DNA from: Aurantiochytrium sp. KH105
Lineage: Eukaryota; Sar; Bigyra; Thraustochytrida; Thraustochytriidae
Reading direction: 5' to 3'
Length of the DNA stretch: 64,000 nt
Assembly (NCBI GenBank): GCA_003116975.1
Contig: BGKB01000080.1
Span: forward strand, 186,001-250,000
The notes under the pieces are model-generated. The model was given only the letters and a program-made list of their open reading frames with translations. It did no database searches and had not been told where the DNA came from. The first letter of the stretch is position 1. Every line of letters begins with the position of its first letter. Position numbers and translations under genes: made by a program. Positions 42,401-48,986 of the stretch are shown in pieces.

Positions 42401-44909
42401 GCATAAATATGGCATCGAGCATTTTGCGGAGGCGTTCGCCGCCGTCGCTTGCGCTTGGTGCGACGCCGCGGACTACAGTGTGAAAGGCCTCACGCGAGAG
42501 CAGCGAAGTACGAGGATCGACGACCTCGGAAAACATTTCGAGCAAGTCTTCGACGGTGACGCGGTCAAAGCCGGAAAGCTGCCGAGCCTCTTCCAGGCTC
42601 ACGGCAGGGCCGTTCTGGTCTTGAATCGTCGATACAGCCTGGCCCGAGTCGGAGCTGAGGTACCAGCGCGAGAATTCGTCGTAGCTGAGCTGTTGATCTG
42701 CGTTTTTGTCGTAGAACAGGAAGGCTTCTTTGGTCGTCTCCCGCGCAAGCGACTCCACATCCATGCCTTGCACAGAGGAAAGGCCCTTGAGCTCGAACTG
42801 CACCGTAAAGACAGCTTTGAGCATATCATAGAGCTCATCCGGGTCGATGAAACCAGACCGATCCTTGTCAAAGAGCGAAAAGACGGCGCGCGTCTTGGCG
42901 TCCGGAAGATGGCCCAACGGGCCATTATTGGCCGTGCAGAGCACACTGATGCCGCTAGCAATTTCTTCAAAGGAGAGGAGGCCGTTGCTGTCTTGGTCAA
43001 AGATGGCCCAAAGGCGCTGGATGACGTGGCGGTACATTTGATCAGCGAGCTGGTTCTGCGGCTGATCTCCGTAGGCACGCTGGCGCAGCGATTCAAAGGC
43101 CTTGACGTAGCCCTCGTATGTAAGATCACCGTCTTCGTCGCGATGCCGGCCAAACTCCTCAAAGACTTGGAAAATGTCGAAGCGATCGACGCCCGTGAGC
43201 GCCCGGACCTGTTCAATATTGATCCCGCGATCGGCGAGAGAGACTGGGCGAAACTCGGCAATGGCGGATTTGGGCGCGTTGCCAATCATGGCTGGTTTCT
43301 CCCACCATGATCGGAACTCTTCAAAGGACAGACGACCATCGTGGTCGGTGTCGGCCTCCTGGAAGCATGCTTGCGCCGTGACTTCGGCAAGCTCATCGGG
43401 GTCCATTGGCAGCCGGCCGGGTTGGGACATTTCCAGCATGCGGAAAGTACTTGCCATGTATGTCTCCATCTCTGCGAGGCTAATGTACCCATCATTGTTG
43501 TAGTCGTAGAGCTTGAAGGCTGCCAGGACTTTGTCGGTACGGGACCCGGCACAGAGCACCGAGACCCCCGAGAGCTCCTCAAAGTCGACGAGGCCATTGC
43601 CATCAATGTCAAAAATGCCAAATATCTTGTCCAAGTCGGCACGGACGTCGCTCGGGTCAACGCGAATACGTTTTGTGCGCATAAGCCCCATGTAGGCATC
43701 GCGAAAGCGGTTCCGGTTAAGCGTGCCGTCAATGGCGCGATCAGCAAAGACATCGAAGACGTCCTCGGCCGAGCACATGTCAAAGTGAAGCCGTCGGCTC
43801 AGTTCCATGAGCGCATTCTCCGTTTCTGGTTGAATGGAGACGGCCGAGACGTTCCCAGAGGAGTCTTGATGCATGAGTGCGTGTTTCGGTCTCTGTTGCT
43901 GCTGCTGCTGCTGCTGCTGCTTCTGGGACACTGCCTGCGGCGGAACAGCCACTGCGCCAGTTTGGGACGCACTCCCCGAGCTGGGCGGCAAGCTATCGGA
44001 GGAGGAGTACCACGCGTAAAACTGTTCCCAGCTGAGTGCGCCAGTGAGAGGAACGCCAGCCTCGCGAAAGCACTGTTCTGTGGTGACCTCAGCGAGCTCC
44101 TCGGGCGAGATCTGGTAGCGATCAAAGACGTCACCGTTACCGGCGGTACTTGCAATGACCCGAAAGACGCTAGAGAGGTATTGCTTCATCTCGCTAAACC
44201 AAATGCGTCCGTCTTGTGCGAGGTCAAACATGCTAAACGCGAGACGGATCTTTTGCTCTTGGGATCCGGAGCAGAGAAGTGAAAGGCCAGCCACGAGTTC
44301 TTTGGCGTTGACTTTTGAGTCGCGCGCTGTATCAAAGACAGAAAAAAGTCGCCCGATGAGCTGGCCAGTTGCCATCGAGTCGCCGCGGTAGTCGTCCTTG
44401 AGGAAGCGCGAGAAGACTTGCACAAAGGTTTCCCGGGTGAGAAAACCGTCCGGGGCAAATTGCGCGAAGAGCTGCATGATCTTTCCGATGTCTTGAGAGT
44501 CGAGTTGGAACATGCTCGACACGTCTGCGGCGCCGCCGATCATCTTGCCGCCGCCAGACACCTGTAGGCTGCTCTTTTTCCCGGTACTGTGGACGCCGAC
44601 CATACCGTCCTCTTCAACATCGTCTTCGACGTCTTCATCATCATCATCATCATCGTCGTCGTCGTCGTCGTCGGTAAGAATGACGTGGATATTTTTGTAT
44701 GCTGCGAAGGATGAGGGATCCTGGCAGATGCGGGCAAGGTCGAAGGAGCGGCCGATATCTGCGACGAAGACGCCTTCTACCGCATCGTCGGGGAGCCCCA
44801 GCGAGGCGCAAAGAAGCTCCTTGAGCTCCTCCTCGGTGGTCCCCGCGCCGACCCAGAGCGATTTGGCGAGGCCGTTCCAGAGGAACTTGACCGACACGGG
44901 TCGCACCAT
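33411..44909 (-). CDS. Giant multi-EF-hand protein, about 17 calcium-sensor-like modules
   Basis: 3,832 residues in one frame from the ATG at 44909 (MVRPVSVKFLWNGLAKSLW); the frame upstream is low complexity and read as 5' UTR. Residues 1-80 form a small unassigned globular domain, followed by a run of about 12 Asp, then 17 modules of about 225 residues. Each has a degenerate first EF-hand, then three EF-hand loops (patterns like FDxDxNGxVDFxEL, LYDxDGDGxIS, EADxNxDxxLSFEEF), and ends in a Trp-containing EFxxW motif. This resembles calcineurin-B/neuronal-calcium-sensor units strung together. Some loops lack key acidic residues (module 7: SNGLTSDEE). Modules 11-15 are near-identical. A Gln run of about 10 lies after module 1 and a Pro run after module 8. 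No transmembrane segment or enzyme domain seen. It could buffer calcium or form an elastic calcium-responsive fibre; this is inference. Confidence 0.93.
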   Translation of the reverse strand: MVRPVSVKFLWNGLAKSLWVGAGTTEEELKELLCASLGLPDDAVEGVFVADIGRSFDLARICQDPSSFAAYKNIHVILTDDDDDDDDDDDDEDVEDDVEEDGMVGVHSTGKKSSLQVSGGGKMIGGAADVSSMFQLDSQDIGKIMQLFAQFAPDGFLTRETFVQVFSRFLKDDYRGDSMATGQLIGRLFSVFDTARDSKVNAKELVAGLSLLCSGSQEQKIRLAFSMFDLAQDGRIWFSEMKQYLSSVFRVIASTAGNGDVFDRYQISPEELAEVTTEQCFREAGVPLTGALSWEQFYAWYSSSDSLPPSSGSASQTGAVAVPPQAVSQKQQQQQQQQQRPKHALMHQDSSGNVSAVSIQPETENALMELSRRLHFDMCSAEDVFDVFADRAIDGTLNRNRFRDAYMGLMRTKRIRVDPSDVRADLDKIFGIFDIDGNGLVDFEELSGVSVLCAGSRTDKVLAAFKLYDYNNDGYISLAEMETYMASTFRMLEMSQPGRLPMDPDELAEVTAQACFQEADTDHDGRLSFEEFRSWWEKPAMIGNAPKSAIAEFRPVSLADRGINIEQVRALTGVDRFDIFQVFEEFGRHRDEDGDLTYEGYVKAFESLRQRAYGDQPQNQLADQMYRHVIQRLWAIFDQDSNGLLSFEEIASGISVLCTANNGPLGHLPDAKTRAVFSLFDKDRSGFIDPDELYDMLKAVFTVQFELKGLSSVQGMDVESLARETTKEAFLFYDKNADQQLSYDEFSRWYLSSDSGQAVSTIQDQNGPAVSLEEARQLSGFDRVTVEDLLEMFSEVVDPRTSLLSREAFHTVVRGVAPSASDGGERLRKMLDAIFMLYAPREGRADFRELLSGLSILCTSGDPEERAMTCFELFDLNNDEVINRQELSQYLTAVYKIMFLLEPSTRTKAGNVAPEELARVTTESVFAQADLDNNGLLDWEEFRAWFLGKSKSGTTSTPRSNSEDGSTSWISLAEVRRLTMLDRYTPENAFAILAEQADSEGRLTKESFFRAFQRIVHMQGGIPLQRDRDRLRLVLHRLYDTLDLNKDSFVDMQELGAGISILCGADGSDFASPNTRSRQSEEAREARVRAVFELYDIDGDGYISRSELERYLTCVFRVMYATQPSTKQETGGLEAEELARRTASQIMTECDKNHDNKLSLDEFRAWYAKGTGQQLSVAAELMAADADWFNLDEIRRLTHLHRYSANELLEIFAEAAVEHFEDDDDGFRAPGSRLKRRQTTSNMYISRESFDEVMHDLVDESACQTEDDFVRLTFLMDRLYDMFDYSKNGRVSFSELSTGLLVLAGDEPTSGDRISASFALFDEDGDGYVSLSEMIKLMTSTFKVLFEVQPSLKERVGNVSAEELARQTAEQAFVDADLNDDGQLSYEEFTRWIQTSKTGNAVQNLVVQAPSFVSMDEIRSLTKIDRYAAEDIADQFQEFANSNGEIDKEGFLAAFQEIIAEATDGEPMPMAQQTRLRVVLDRLFEIFDLDKNGLIDHRELNAGLSILNPSIDMDAKAQMAFELWDLDGSGGISLSEITQYLTSVFTLLYETQPGLAENVGTSAVDLAKATAQEIFDSNGLTSDEEIDYPTFKEWYSQGEGASLTKFTESVPMVLSLGEIRKLTRFDQYLPNEIFELFAERCPDGTIDRHTFEQVFRDISLARAPSFSSGEMDRLHLVINRIFHAFDTDDSGSIEYTDLAAGLSILAGGGKDMRAESCFALYDLNGDGMISKPELLAFLNAVFRVMFALQPETQRRLGNVEPDALAKASMEELFREMDVNHDQLISWGEFKRWWDSDTSTSAVAPGMTVQPASPGSPSGISLSMSPPPPPPPTSLPTSQRSGPGAASASMTTKVSLADARRLTGLEHMDAADAFEEFAMEALDGELDRASFTGVFQRIMSRQPKFRLTADEQERAAVVVAQLFEIFDQDDNDKVDFLELASGLSVLCKGGEKGGHGAAEAAFRLYDQDGTGSVSRQSMEWYLTSVFRLMLETQEGADLFMGSMAAEDLATVTTDEIFQEADLNNDDELSFEEFRRWWESDSTAQAMSKVVGSASSWLSMDDLKRITGLGKWSQRDIFEEFALVVDEDGLLNPSSFKSVIAKFVSKADLSERDQQLLPMVYDALFKVFDADGSGAVDFAELSAGIALLSRDTAHRKAQAAFSLFDADEDGLLDEDEIQRYLLSVYRLYLSTSPEAQALAGGLSAEELAASTAAQVIADFDTDGDGKLDFQEFLSWMDSDEGVSTQASEEPRTSSEDKGQIILGVSVNDDAVSPDWLSIEQVKAITGFGERHVQELFEVFASHTNGEGVLDRESFEQAFNKLVPKRARTPEDEGKLNLVRMRLFYIMDADGNGVVDFSEIAAGLILLAGGEGGDAHSKMEELFALYDYEGTGFISREGMKTILLAMFKVIFELDPDGARRAGGASPEDLATACTDSIFELADTNHDNQLSFEEFGVWFEKDPEFFANLGPKAKQGTSVKATATVMASSGDGTVITGVSVHDDAVSPDWLSIEQVKAITGFGERHVQELFEVFASYTNGEGVLDRASFEQAFNELVPERTRTPDDEAKLNLVRMRLFYIMDADGNGVVDFSEIAAGLILLAGGEGGDAHSKMEELFALYDYEGTGFISREGMKTILLAMFKVIFELDPNAARRTNGASPENLATACTDSIFELADTNHDNQLSFEEFGVWFEKDPEFFAGLGQSAGAPAKVTAAVVASSGDGAVIVGVSEHDDAVSPDWLSIEQVKAITGFGERHVQELFEVFASYTNGEGVLDRASFEQAFNELVPERTRTPDDEAKLNLVRMRLFYIMDADGNGVVDFSEIAAGLLLLAGGDGEDAHSKMEELFALYDYEGTGFISREGMEKILLAMFKVIFELDPNAARRTNGASPENLATACTDSIFELADTNHDNQLSFEEFGVWFEKDPEFFASLGQSEGAAVKATTTVMTSSGDGAVIVGVSVHDDAVSPDWLSIEQVKAITGFGERHVQELFEVFASHTNEDGVLDQASFEQAFNELVPERTRTPDDEAKLNLVRMRLFYIMDADGNGVVDFSEIAAGLLLLAGGDGEDAHSKMEELFALYDYEGTGFISREGMEKILLAMFKVIFELDPNAARRTNGASPENLATACTDSIFELADTNHDNQLSFEEFGVWFEKDPEFFASLGQSEGAAVKATTTVMTSSGDGAVIVGVSVHDDAVSPDWLSIEQVKAITGFGERHVQELFEVFASHTNEDGVLDQASFEQAFNELVPERTRTPDDEAKLNLVRMRLFYIMDADGNGVVDFSEIAAGLLLLAGGDGEDAHSKMEELFALYDYEGTGFISREGMEKILLAMFKVIFELDPNAARRTNGASPENLATACTDSIFELADTNHDNQLSFEEFGVWFEKDPEFFAGLGRSGAGPCAQKESSGKVAPSGGFASKTSVSLDDARRVTGLGKLTTSEVFQQFALATNEEGLIDRNSFEKTVNEIVSEKVPQQSREDANLLKSVTDKLYRAFSPDDSGADFAMVSAGLSILTQDPRDVKISQAFGLFDLDGDGFISRDEMETYLHGVFAALASLAPSQFPEGISPLQLAQATTETAMEEADLDGDDRISLEEFTLWFGAGGGGALFGDAGTVATVANEEAARAGGTPTSKVQARPASASPSQAKGGASVKLKGLAEVKRLTKLENLQLQEVLDTIHSVVKTDTMDFDQFMAVFLMLIEQGGGHKSYADEKASVEVARALFGVFDSNHDSKVDQRELAAGLSILCSGSAEEKVVAAFSLYDANKDNSVSVEEMTSYLTAVFKVLFAADPEAAKGMGVNPTQLAVITTEQCFIESDADNDGLLTFEEFSNWYKKNQQA
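34700..38150 (-). repeat. Five 690-bp coding repeats inside the EF-hand gene
   Basis: Five consecutive modules with an exact 690-bp (230-codon) period. Landmarks such as CACCAGATGAGG recur at about 35381, 36071, 36761 and 37451. By eye, 35011-35762 is identical to 35701-36452, silent sites included; the first mismatch is A versus G at 35763/36453. The outer copies are more diverged. Confidence 0.92.
43890..43922 (-). repeat. CAG (polyglutamine) run in the EF-hand gene
   Basis: Trinucleotide CTG on the plus strand, coding for about ten consecutive Gln between the first and second EF-hand modules. Confidence 0.9.
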
Positions 44910-45310
44910 GACCGACGGCGTCCTGGCGCTCTGCCTAGCTATCCCTGCCTGTCCTTTGTGCCCTCGAGACTCGCGATCTGCGCCCGACTGAATGTCGTAA
45001 AGGCCGGGCGGGCTTCCTCCCGCTGTCGCTGCTGCCGCCGCTGGCTGGCTGGCAGGCTGGATGGATGGCCGGCTGGCAGGCTGGATGGGTGAAGCGCGCA
45101 CGCACGCGCACGCACGCGCACGCGGCTCGTCGCCTCGCGCGCCCGCGCACGCTCGCTCGCTCGCACGCGCGCGTCCCGCTCGCTCGCCGTTCGCGCGCTG
45201 CTTGAGGATTTGATTTGGACTCGCGCTGCTGCTGCTTTCTTTCCCTTCTTTTCTAGTGTTTGTTTTGTATTTTCTATTTTATCTCGCTGTCAGCGCGGGA
45301 TTGTTTGGTT

Positions 45311-45379
45311 GTTTGAATCTTGATTTGAGTTTGAATTTGGATTTGAATTTGGATTCGAATTCGAGTTTGGATTTGGATA
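45311..45379. repeat. TTTGAA/TTTGGA hexamer-like tract
   Basis: Alternating TTGAAT, TTGGAT and TTGAGT units over about 70 bp, strikingly AT-rich in a GC-rich context. Confidence 0.85.
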
Positions 45380-45492
45380 TTTTTTTTATTAGGTTGTTTT
45401 TTGTGTGCGCGTCGTGGCTCCTTGTTCCGCCACCGTCCGCTGCCGGCCGCCACCGCGCGAAGGCCTTTACGCCGCTTGCGAGGCGCCATTCT

Positions 45493-45522
45493 CCACTTGC
45501 GCCCGCGCATTCTCCACTTGCG
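45493..45522. promoter_or_regulatory. Pair of CCACTTGCG motifs upstream of the EF-hand gene
   Basis: CCACTTGCG at 45493-45501 and 45514-45522, each preceded by ATTCT. The same 9-mer is clustered upstream of the kinase start at 15619. Function is inferred only from recurrence. Confidence 0.35.
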
Positions 45523-45560
45523 GCGGGGGCTGGCAGCGAGCGGTCCTGAACCAGCGAGGC

Positions 45561-45605
45561 AGGAAGAAAGAAAGAAAGAAAGAAAAGAAAAGAAAAAAGA
45601 TAAAA
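45561..45605. repeat. GAAA tetranucleotide tract
   Basis: About 40 bp of AAAG/GAAA repeats, about 650 bp upstream of the EF-hand gene start. Confidence 0.92.
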
Positions 45606-46495
45606 AGAATCGCCGAGCTCTGCGACGCGGACTCGGACTCGAGCCAACCTCTGGCAGTGCTGGCTCTCGCGCCCGCCGCGGCGACGCGCGAGGCTCGGAG
45701 ACCCCGGCCTTCCGCGGCTTCTCCCCGTCGGACGACCGCAGCGCGAGCCAGGGCGGGGCCAAGACTCCCGGCCGGCCGCGGCAGCTGCTGAGCGACGTCG
45801 GAACAGCCGCAGCCGCTGACGCCGCCGGGAAGAACGGAAAGAACGTTCGATTCCGCGCGGCCGCGCGGTCGCGTTCTGTTCTTGTTGAACAACGCAAAAC
45901 GGTGAGGCCCAGCGAACCGTGAGCAAGAAGCGAGTTGAGCGCGAGCAAGATGCGCGCCCGCGGGAGGGGGGGGCGGGGGGGTGTCCAGAAGGAGAGGGAG
46001 GGCGCAGAAGCTGATCAGGGGCGAGGACGGCGACGCCCAGCGCCTGTTGTGAAAGTTTGGACGCGGAGCGAGCGGAGAGACCCGACGTCGCCGACGGCCA
46101 AGTCCTGGGCCTCTTCGTTGGATCAAAGCGTTGCCGCAGACGAAGCTTACCTTCAAGAGGTTGTTTAGGAGCACTATACAATCGAAACGACTTCGAGGCC
46201 CGTGCGAGGTGCAGAAAAGCCTTGCGACTCGTGACCGTCAGCGAACGGTCTCTCGCCTGCTCCAGCTCAAACTTCAAACTCCAGATCAGGCTCAGGCTCA
46301 TCGCCCAAACTTTGCAGCGGCAGCGGTTCGCAGGGGGGCAGAACCCTATCCAGGCTGGACTTGACTGGACCAGTCCGTACTAGACGAGGGTGGGCTAGAC
46401 GAGGGTGGGCTGGACGGGGCTAGGATCCTGCGCTGAAAAGGTTAGCGTGTTATATCTCGGGCGAAGTAGAAGACCGATCATCAAGGGCCAAGACC

Positions 46496-47338
46496 ATGAA
46501 GGAGTCGCCGAAAACCCCGCGCGCTGTCAAGCCCAGCGAGCTTTCGCTGGTCTCGACAGCGGTCGCTCCCGTGGCCTTCGTCGCAGCCATCATCGGTCTC
46601 GCTGCCAAACTTAGTGACTTGGCAGATGCCACGCTCGACAAGAGACCGCAGCCCGAGCCGGAATGGGAGTCAGGCGGTCTCGTGCACTCCATCGGCATTT
46701 TTCTCTTTGTGTACGTATGTATCCTCTGCATTTCGCGATCAGCGACCTCTGGAGCCTACTATGTGTGCGAGATCCTATGGGCATGTAACTCCTCCATGTG
46801 CATGGCTAGTCTTGGCATGATCACGCAGCGCCCGTTGCTAGTTGGTGCTGCAACGACAATGGTCAGCATCGATCAGATCGCCTGGTACATTGATTGCGCG
46901 GGCTATCTGATCACGGGAAAGTTTCCCATCGGCGTCGCCAAATATCTTGTGAGCGATGAGCTCACGCGCATTCAATTTTGGACATCTTTCCACCATCTCT
47001 TTTTCCTTCCACTCTGTTTCTACTCGCTGCGGCATATCGGCATGCCCAACCTGAGCTACCCGTTGTGCGTGCTCGTGACATCTGCGCTTGTCTGTGCCGC
47101 GCGAGCGACCACGCCTTACGCTGTCGACGAAGGCGACAAGGTCAAGACCTTTAATATCAACCTCGCATATGAGTTTTGGCGCGACGTCGAGTTGCCGCTC
47201 GTTCACCGCATGGACCTCCAGCCCGCCTATCTCTACCTGCCGTACCTTCTTGGGTTCTGCAACATATATTTAAATGGCGTGCCTGTGGCCTTGCTTTATG
47301 TCGCCCTCAACAAGTTCCGCGACTTCATGCTTGCCTGA
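46496..47338 (+). CDS. Seven-transmembrane protein of unknown function
   Basis: 280 residues from the ATG at 46496. About seven hydrophobic segments can be drawn: residues 18-37, 63-82, 86-110, 116-140, 165-185, 190-210 and 240-268. Distinctive conserved-looking motifs include EILWACNSSMCMASLGM, VSIDQIAWYIDCAGYL, GKFPIGVAKYL and SFHHLFFLPL. The paired His in a membrane segment and the Asp-Gln in VSIDQ could be functional (metal, proton or lipid chemistry), but I do not recognise the family. No cleavable signal peptide is obvious; the first 20 residues are polar and basic. It has its own upstream region and a 3' hairpin just after the stop. Confidence 0.75.
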   Translation: MKESPKTPRAVKPSELSLVSTAVAPVAFVAAIIGLAAKLSDLADATLDKRPQPEPEWESGGLVHSIGIFLFVYVCILCISRSATSGAYYVCEILWACNSSMCMASLGMITQRPLLVGAATTMVSIDQIAWYIDCAGYLITGKFPIGVAKYLVSDELTRIQFWTSFHHLFFLPLCFYSLRHIGMPNLSYPLCVLVTSALVCAARATTPYAVDEGDKVKTFNINLAYEFWRDVELPLVHRMDLQPAYLYLPYLLGFCNIYLNGVPVALLYVALNKFRDFMLA

Positions 47339-47652
47339 GGGCCTGGCGTCATCATGTGCAAAAGGGAAATGTTCGATCCATTATATCGAACTGAAACACG
47401 GCCACGAGCATCTCGTTCTGGTCAGCGCCAAAGAAAAGATAGTTGGTCAATGGGTCTTTCTTCATTTTAGTTCCTTTTTTCTGTAATAAAAAACGAAAAG
47501 CAACCAGCTCATGACCGTGACACTTCAAAAGATACTTCGACCAGCCAGGGCCAGCCGGGGGAATGATAAATGGCGTGCGCCACTTCCCCCTCTTTTTGGT
47601 CTCACATGCACAAGAAAGAATTGCCAGATTGTTCTCCTTTGTTTTCTTTTTC
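47339..47652. other. Convergent 3' flank with a short hairpin
   Basis: Lies between the stop codons of the 7-TM gene and the PIERCE-like gene. GTTCGAT and ATCGAAC (about 47370-47390) form a 7-bp stem with a 7-nt AT-rich loop, some 32 bases after the stop. The rest is AT-rich 3' UTR-like sequence. Confidence 0.55.
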
Positions 47653-48255
47653 TCACGCCTCATCATGGTAGCGATGCTTTGCAATGGTCGTATTGAGCCC
47701 ACAATCGCGCTGCATACCGGCAAGGAACGTGTTTGTGAACTGATTCATGTGCGGGTACAGCTTGGTGTCAAACTGAGGTTTCTTGGACCCGATATCGTTC
47801 GAGGTCGTCGTATAAATCTTGTGCTCCGGCTTGCGGGCAAGCTGATAGTTTTGAAATGATAGATCAACGGCATGCTTGGACTCGTTCGGGGGCGCGGGGC
47901 CATCACCGTTCCGACTGACATGCTTGGCCGCCTTGACAGACTTGAGGTCCTCCATCGCAGAGCACAACGTGTTCTTCTCGTATCCAAAGCTGCCATACGC
48001 CTGGCTCGTAGACTGCCAAAACGTGTTTACGAACTCCTTGTCTTCATCGCTCTGATTCATCTTGGTGTTGGCCTTGCGAATCTTTTCGCTTGGGTTGGTC
48101 TCATAAGAGGGTCTCCATCCGTAAATTTTGCTCGACGGCACATAAAAAGCTGCTGATGATGGCTTCCTCGATCGAGGCATCGTCGTTGTTGCCTGCGTTT
48201 CATCTGGCTGCGGCATCGGCTGTGCCTCCTTCTCCTCTTCCTCACGCCCGCTCAT
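47653..48255 (-). CDS. PIERCE-like microtubule inner protein (axonemal doublet)
   Basis: 200 residues from the ATG at 48255. The N-terminal 30 residues are acidic and disordered. The rest has two copies of a pattern resembling the piercer-of-microtubule-wall family (PIERCE1/2): a Thr-Ser-x-x-Tyr-Gly-Ser-like turn (STSQAYGSFGYEKNT near the middle; TTTSNDIGSKKP later), followed by a Tyr-Pro-x-x-Asn-x-Phe block (LYPHMNQFTNTFLAGMQRD) and a GLNTT ending. PIERCE proteins line the inside of the A-tubule in motile cilia and flagella and help link outer-arm docking. If correct, the organism makes flagellated cells. Small size and lack of membrane segments fit. The assignment is by recognition of a short pattern only. 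Divergent from the pyrophosphatase gene. Confidence 0.6.
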   Translation of the reverse strand: MSGREEEEKEAQPMPQPDETQATTTMPRSRKPSSAAFYVPSSKIYGWRPSYETNPSEKIRKANTKMNQSDEDKEFVNTFWQSTSQAYGSFGYEKNTLCSAMEDLKSVKAAKHVSRNGDGPAPPNESKHAVDLSFQNYQLARKPEHKIYTTTSNDIGSKKPQFDTKLYPHMNQFTNTFLAGMQRDCGLNTTIAKHRYHDEA

Positions 48256-48986
48256 GGTTAGGTGTCGCTTTTAGCTCGCTTGCTGCGACTTGATGTGGAT
48301 CGACTGAGTTTGCCCGTCGGCACGTCTAAGCCAATGAAGCTGAAGCAACGCAGCGCGATGCAATGCAATGTATTGTAATGCAATGCAAAGCAATGCAAAG
48401 CAATGCAATTCAGTTCAACACGGCGCTACGCAATCCAAAGCGAAGCCAAGCCAAGCCAATGCTCGATTTCCGCACAAGGAAACAAATACACCAGCAACGA
48501 AAAATAAACCAACCAACAAACGATGAAAACAAACGAACCAGAACGATGCCACACCGATCACCCTTCTGGCCAGCCAACGCGCTGGCACGCGTCTCCTCCC
48601 AGCTCCCTCTCTCCTCTCTCCTGCTCCTCTTCCAGTCCTCGAGACCCCGAAAAGTAACAAGGCGCGCCAAGCAGAAAGCAGCGAAAACGAAAAGGGCCTA
48701 TGAAGAGGTCTAACGGATATCTCGCAGGTGGAGGGGAACGCACCTGACCCATGGCTGCTGCGCTACTGCACTGCACGGCACTGTGTGGGCCCCGCCTGCA
48801 CTGCTGCGAGATGCAAAAGAAGAAGAAGATCCGGCCGCAGCGACCGAGAAGACGCGCGCTGCTGCAGAGGCTGGTGTCGCCCGCCCGCGAGTTTACCTGC
48901 TTCCCTCCCCCGCCCCCCTCGACCGTCTTTCTCATCGATCGACCGTCCGTGAAGAGCGAGCGAAGACCAAGAGAGGTTAGGAGAAG
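48256..48986. other. Divergent promoter region with an AATGC pentamer tract
   Basis: Lies between the PIERCE-like and pyrophosphatase starts. CAATG/CAAAG pentamer units (AATGC phase) run at about 48355-48412, followed by degenerate CAAGC units. Long frames on the minus strand here continue through the pyrophosphatase gene as its antisense shadow. No other gene seen. Confidence 0.6.

Larger units (their letters stand above)
44910..46495. other. Divergent promoter region, EF-hand gene and 7-TM gene
   Basis: About 1.6 kb with no convincing gene. It holds GGCTGGCAGG-type repeats (45046-45090), GCACGC repeats (45097-45125), a TTTGAAT/TTTGGAT hexamer-like tract (45311-45379), a GAAA tract (45561-45605) and two CCACTTGCG motifs. 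A TATATCT lies about 45 bp before the ATG at 46496. Confidence 0.55.
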
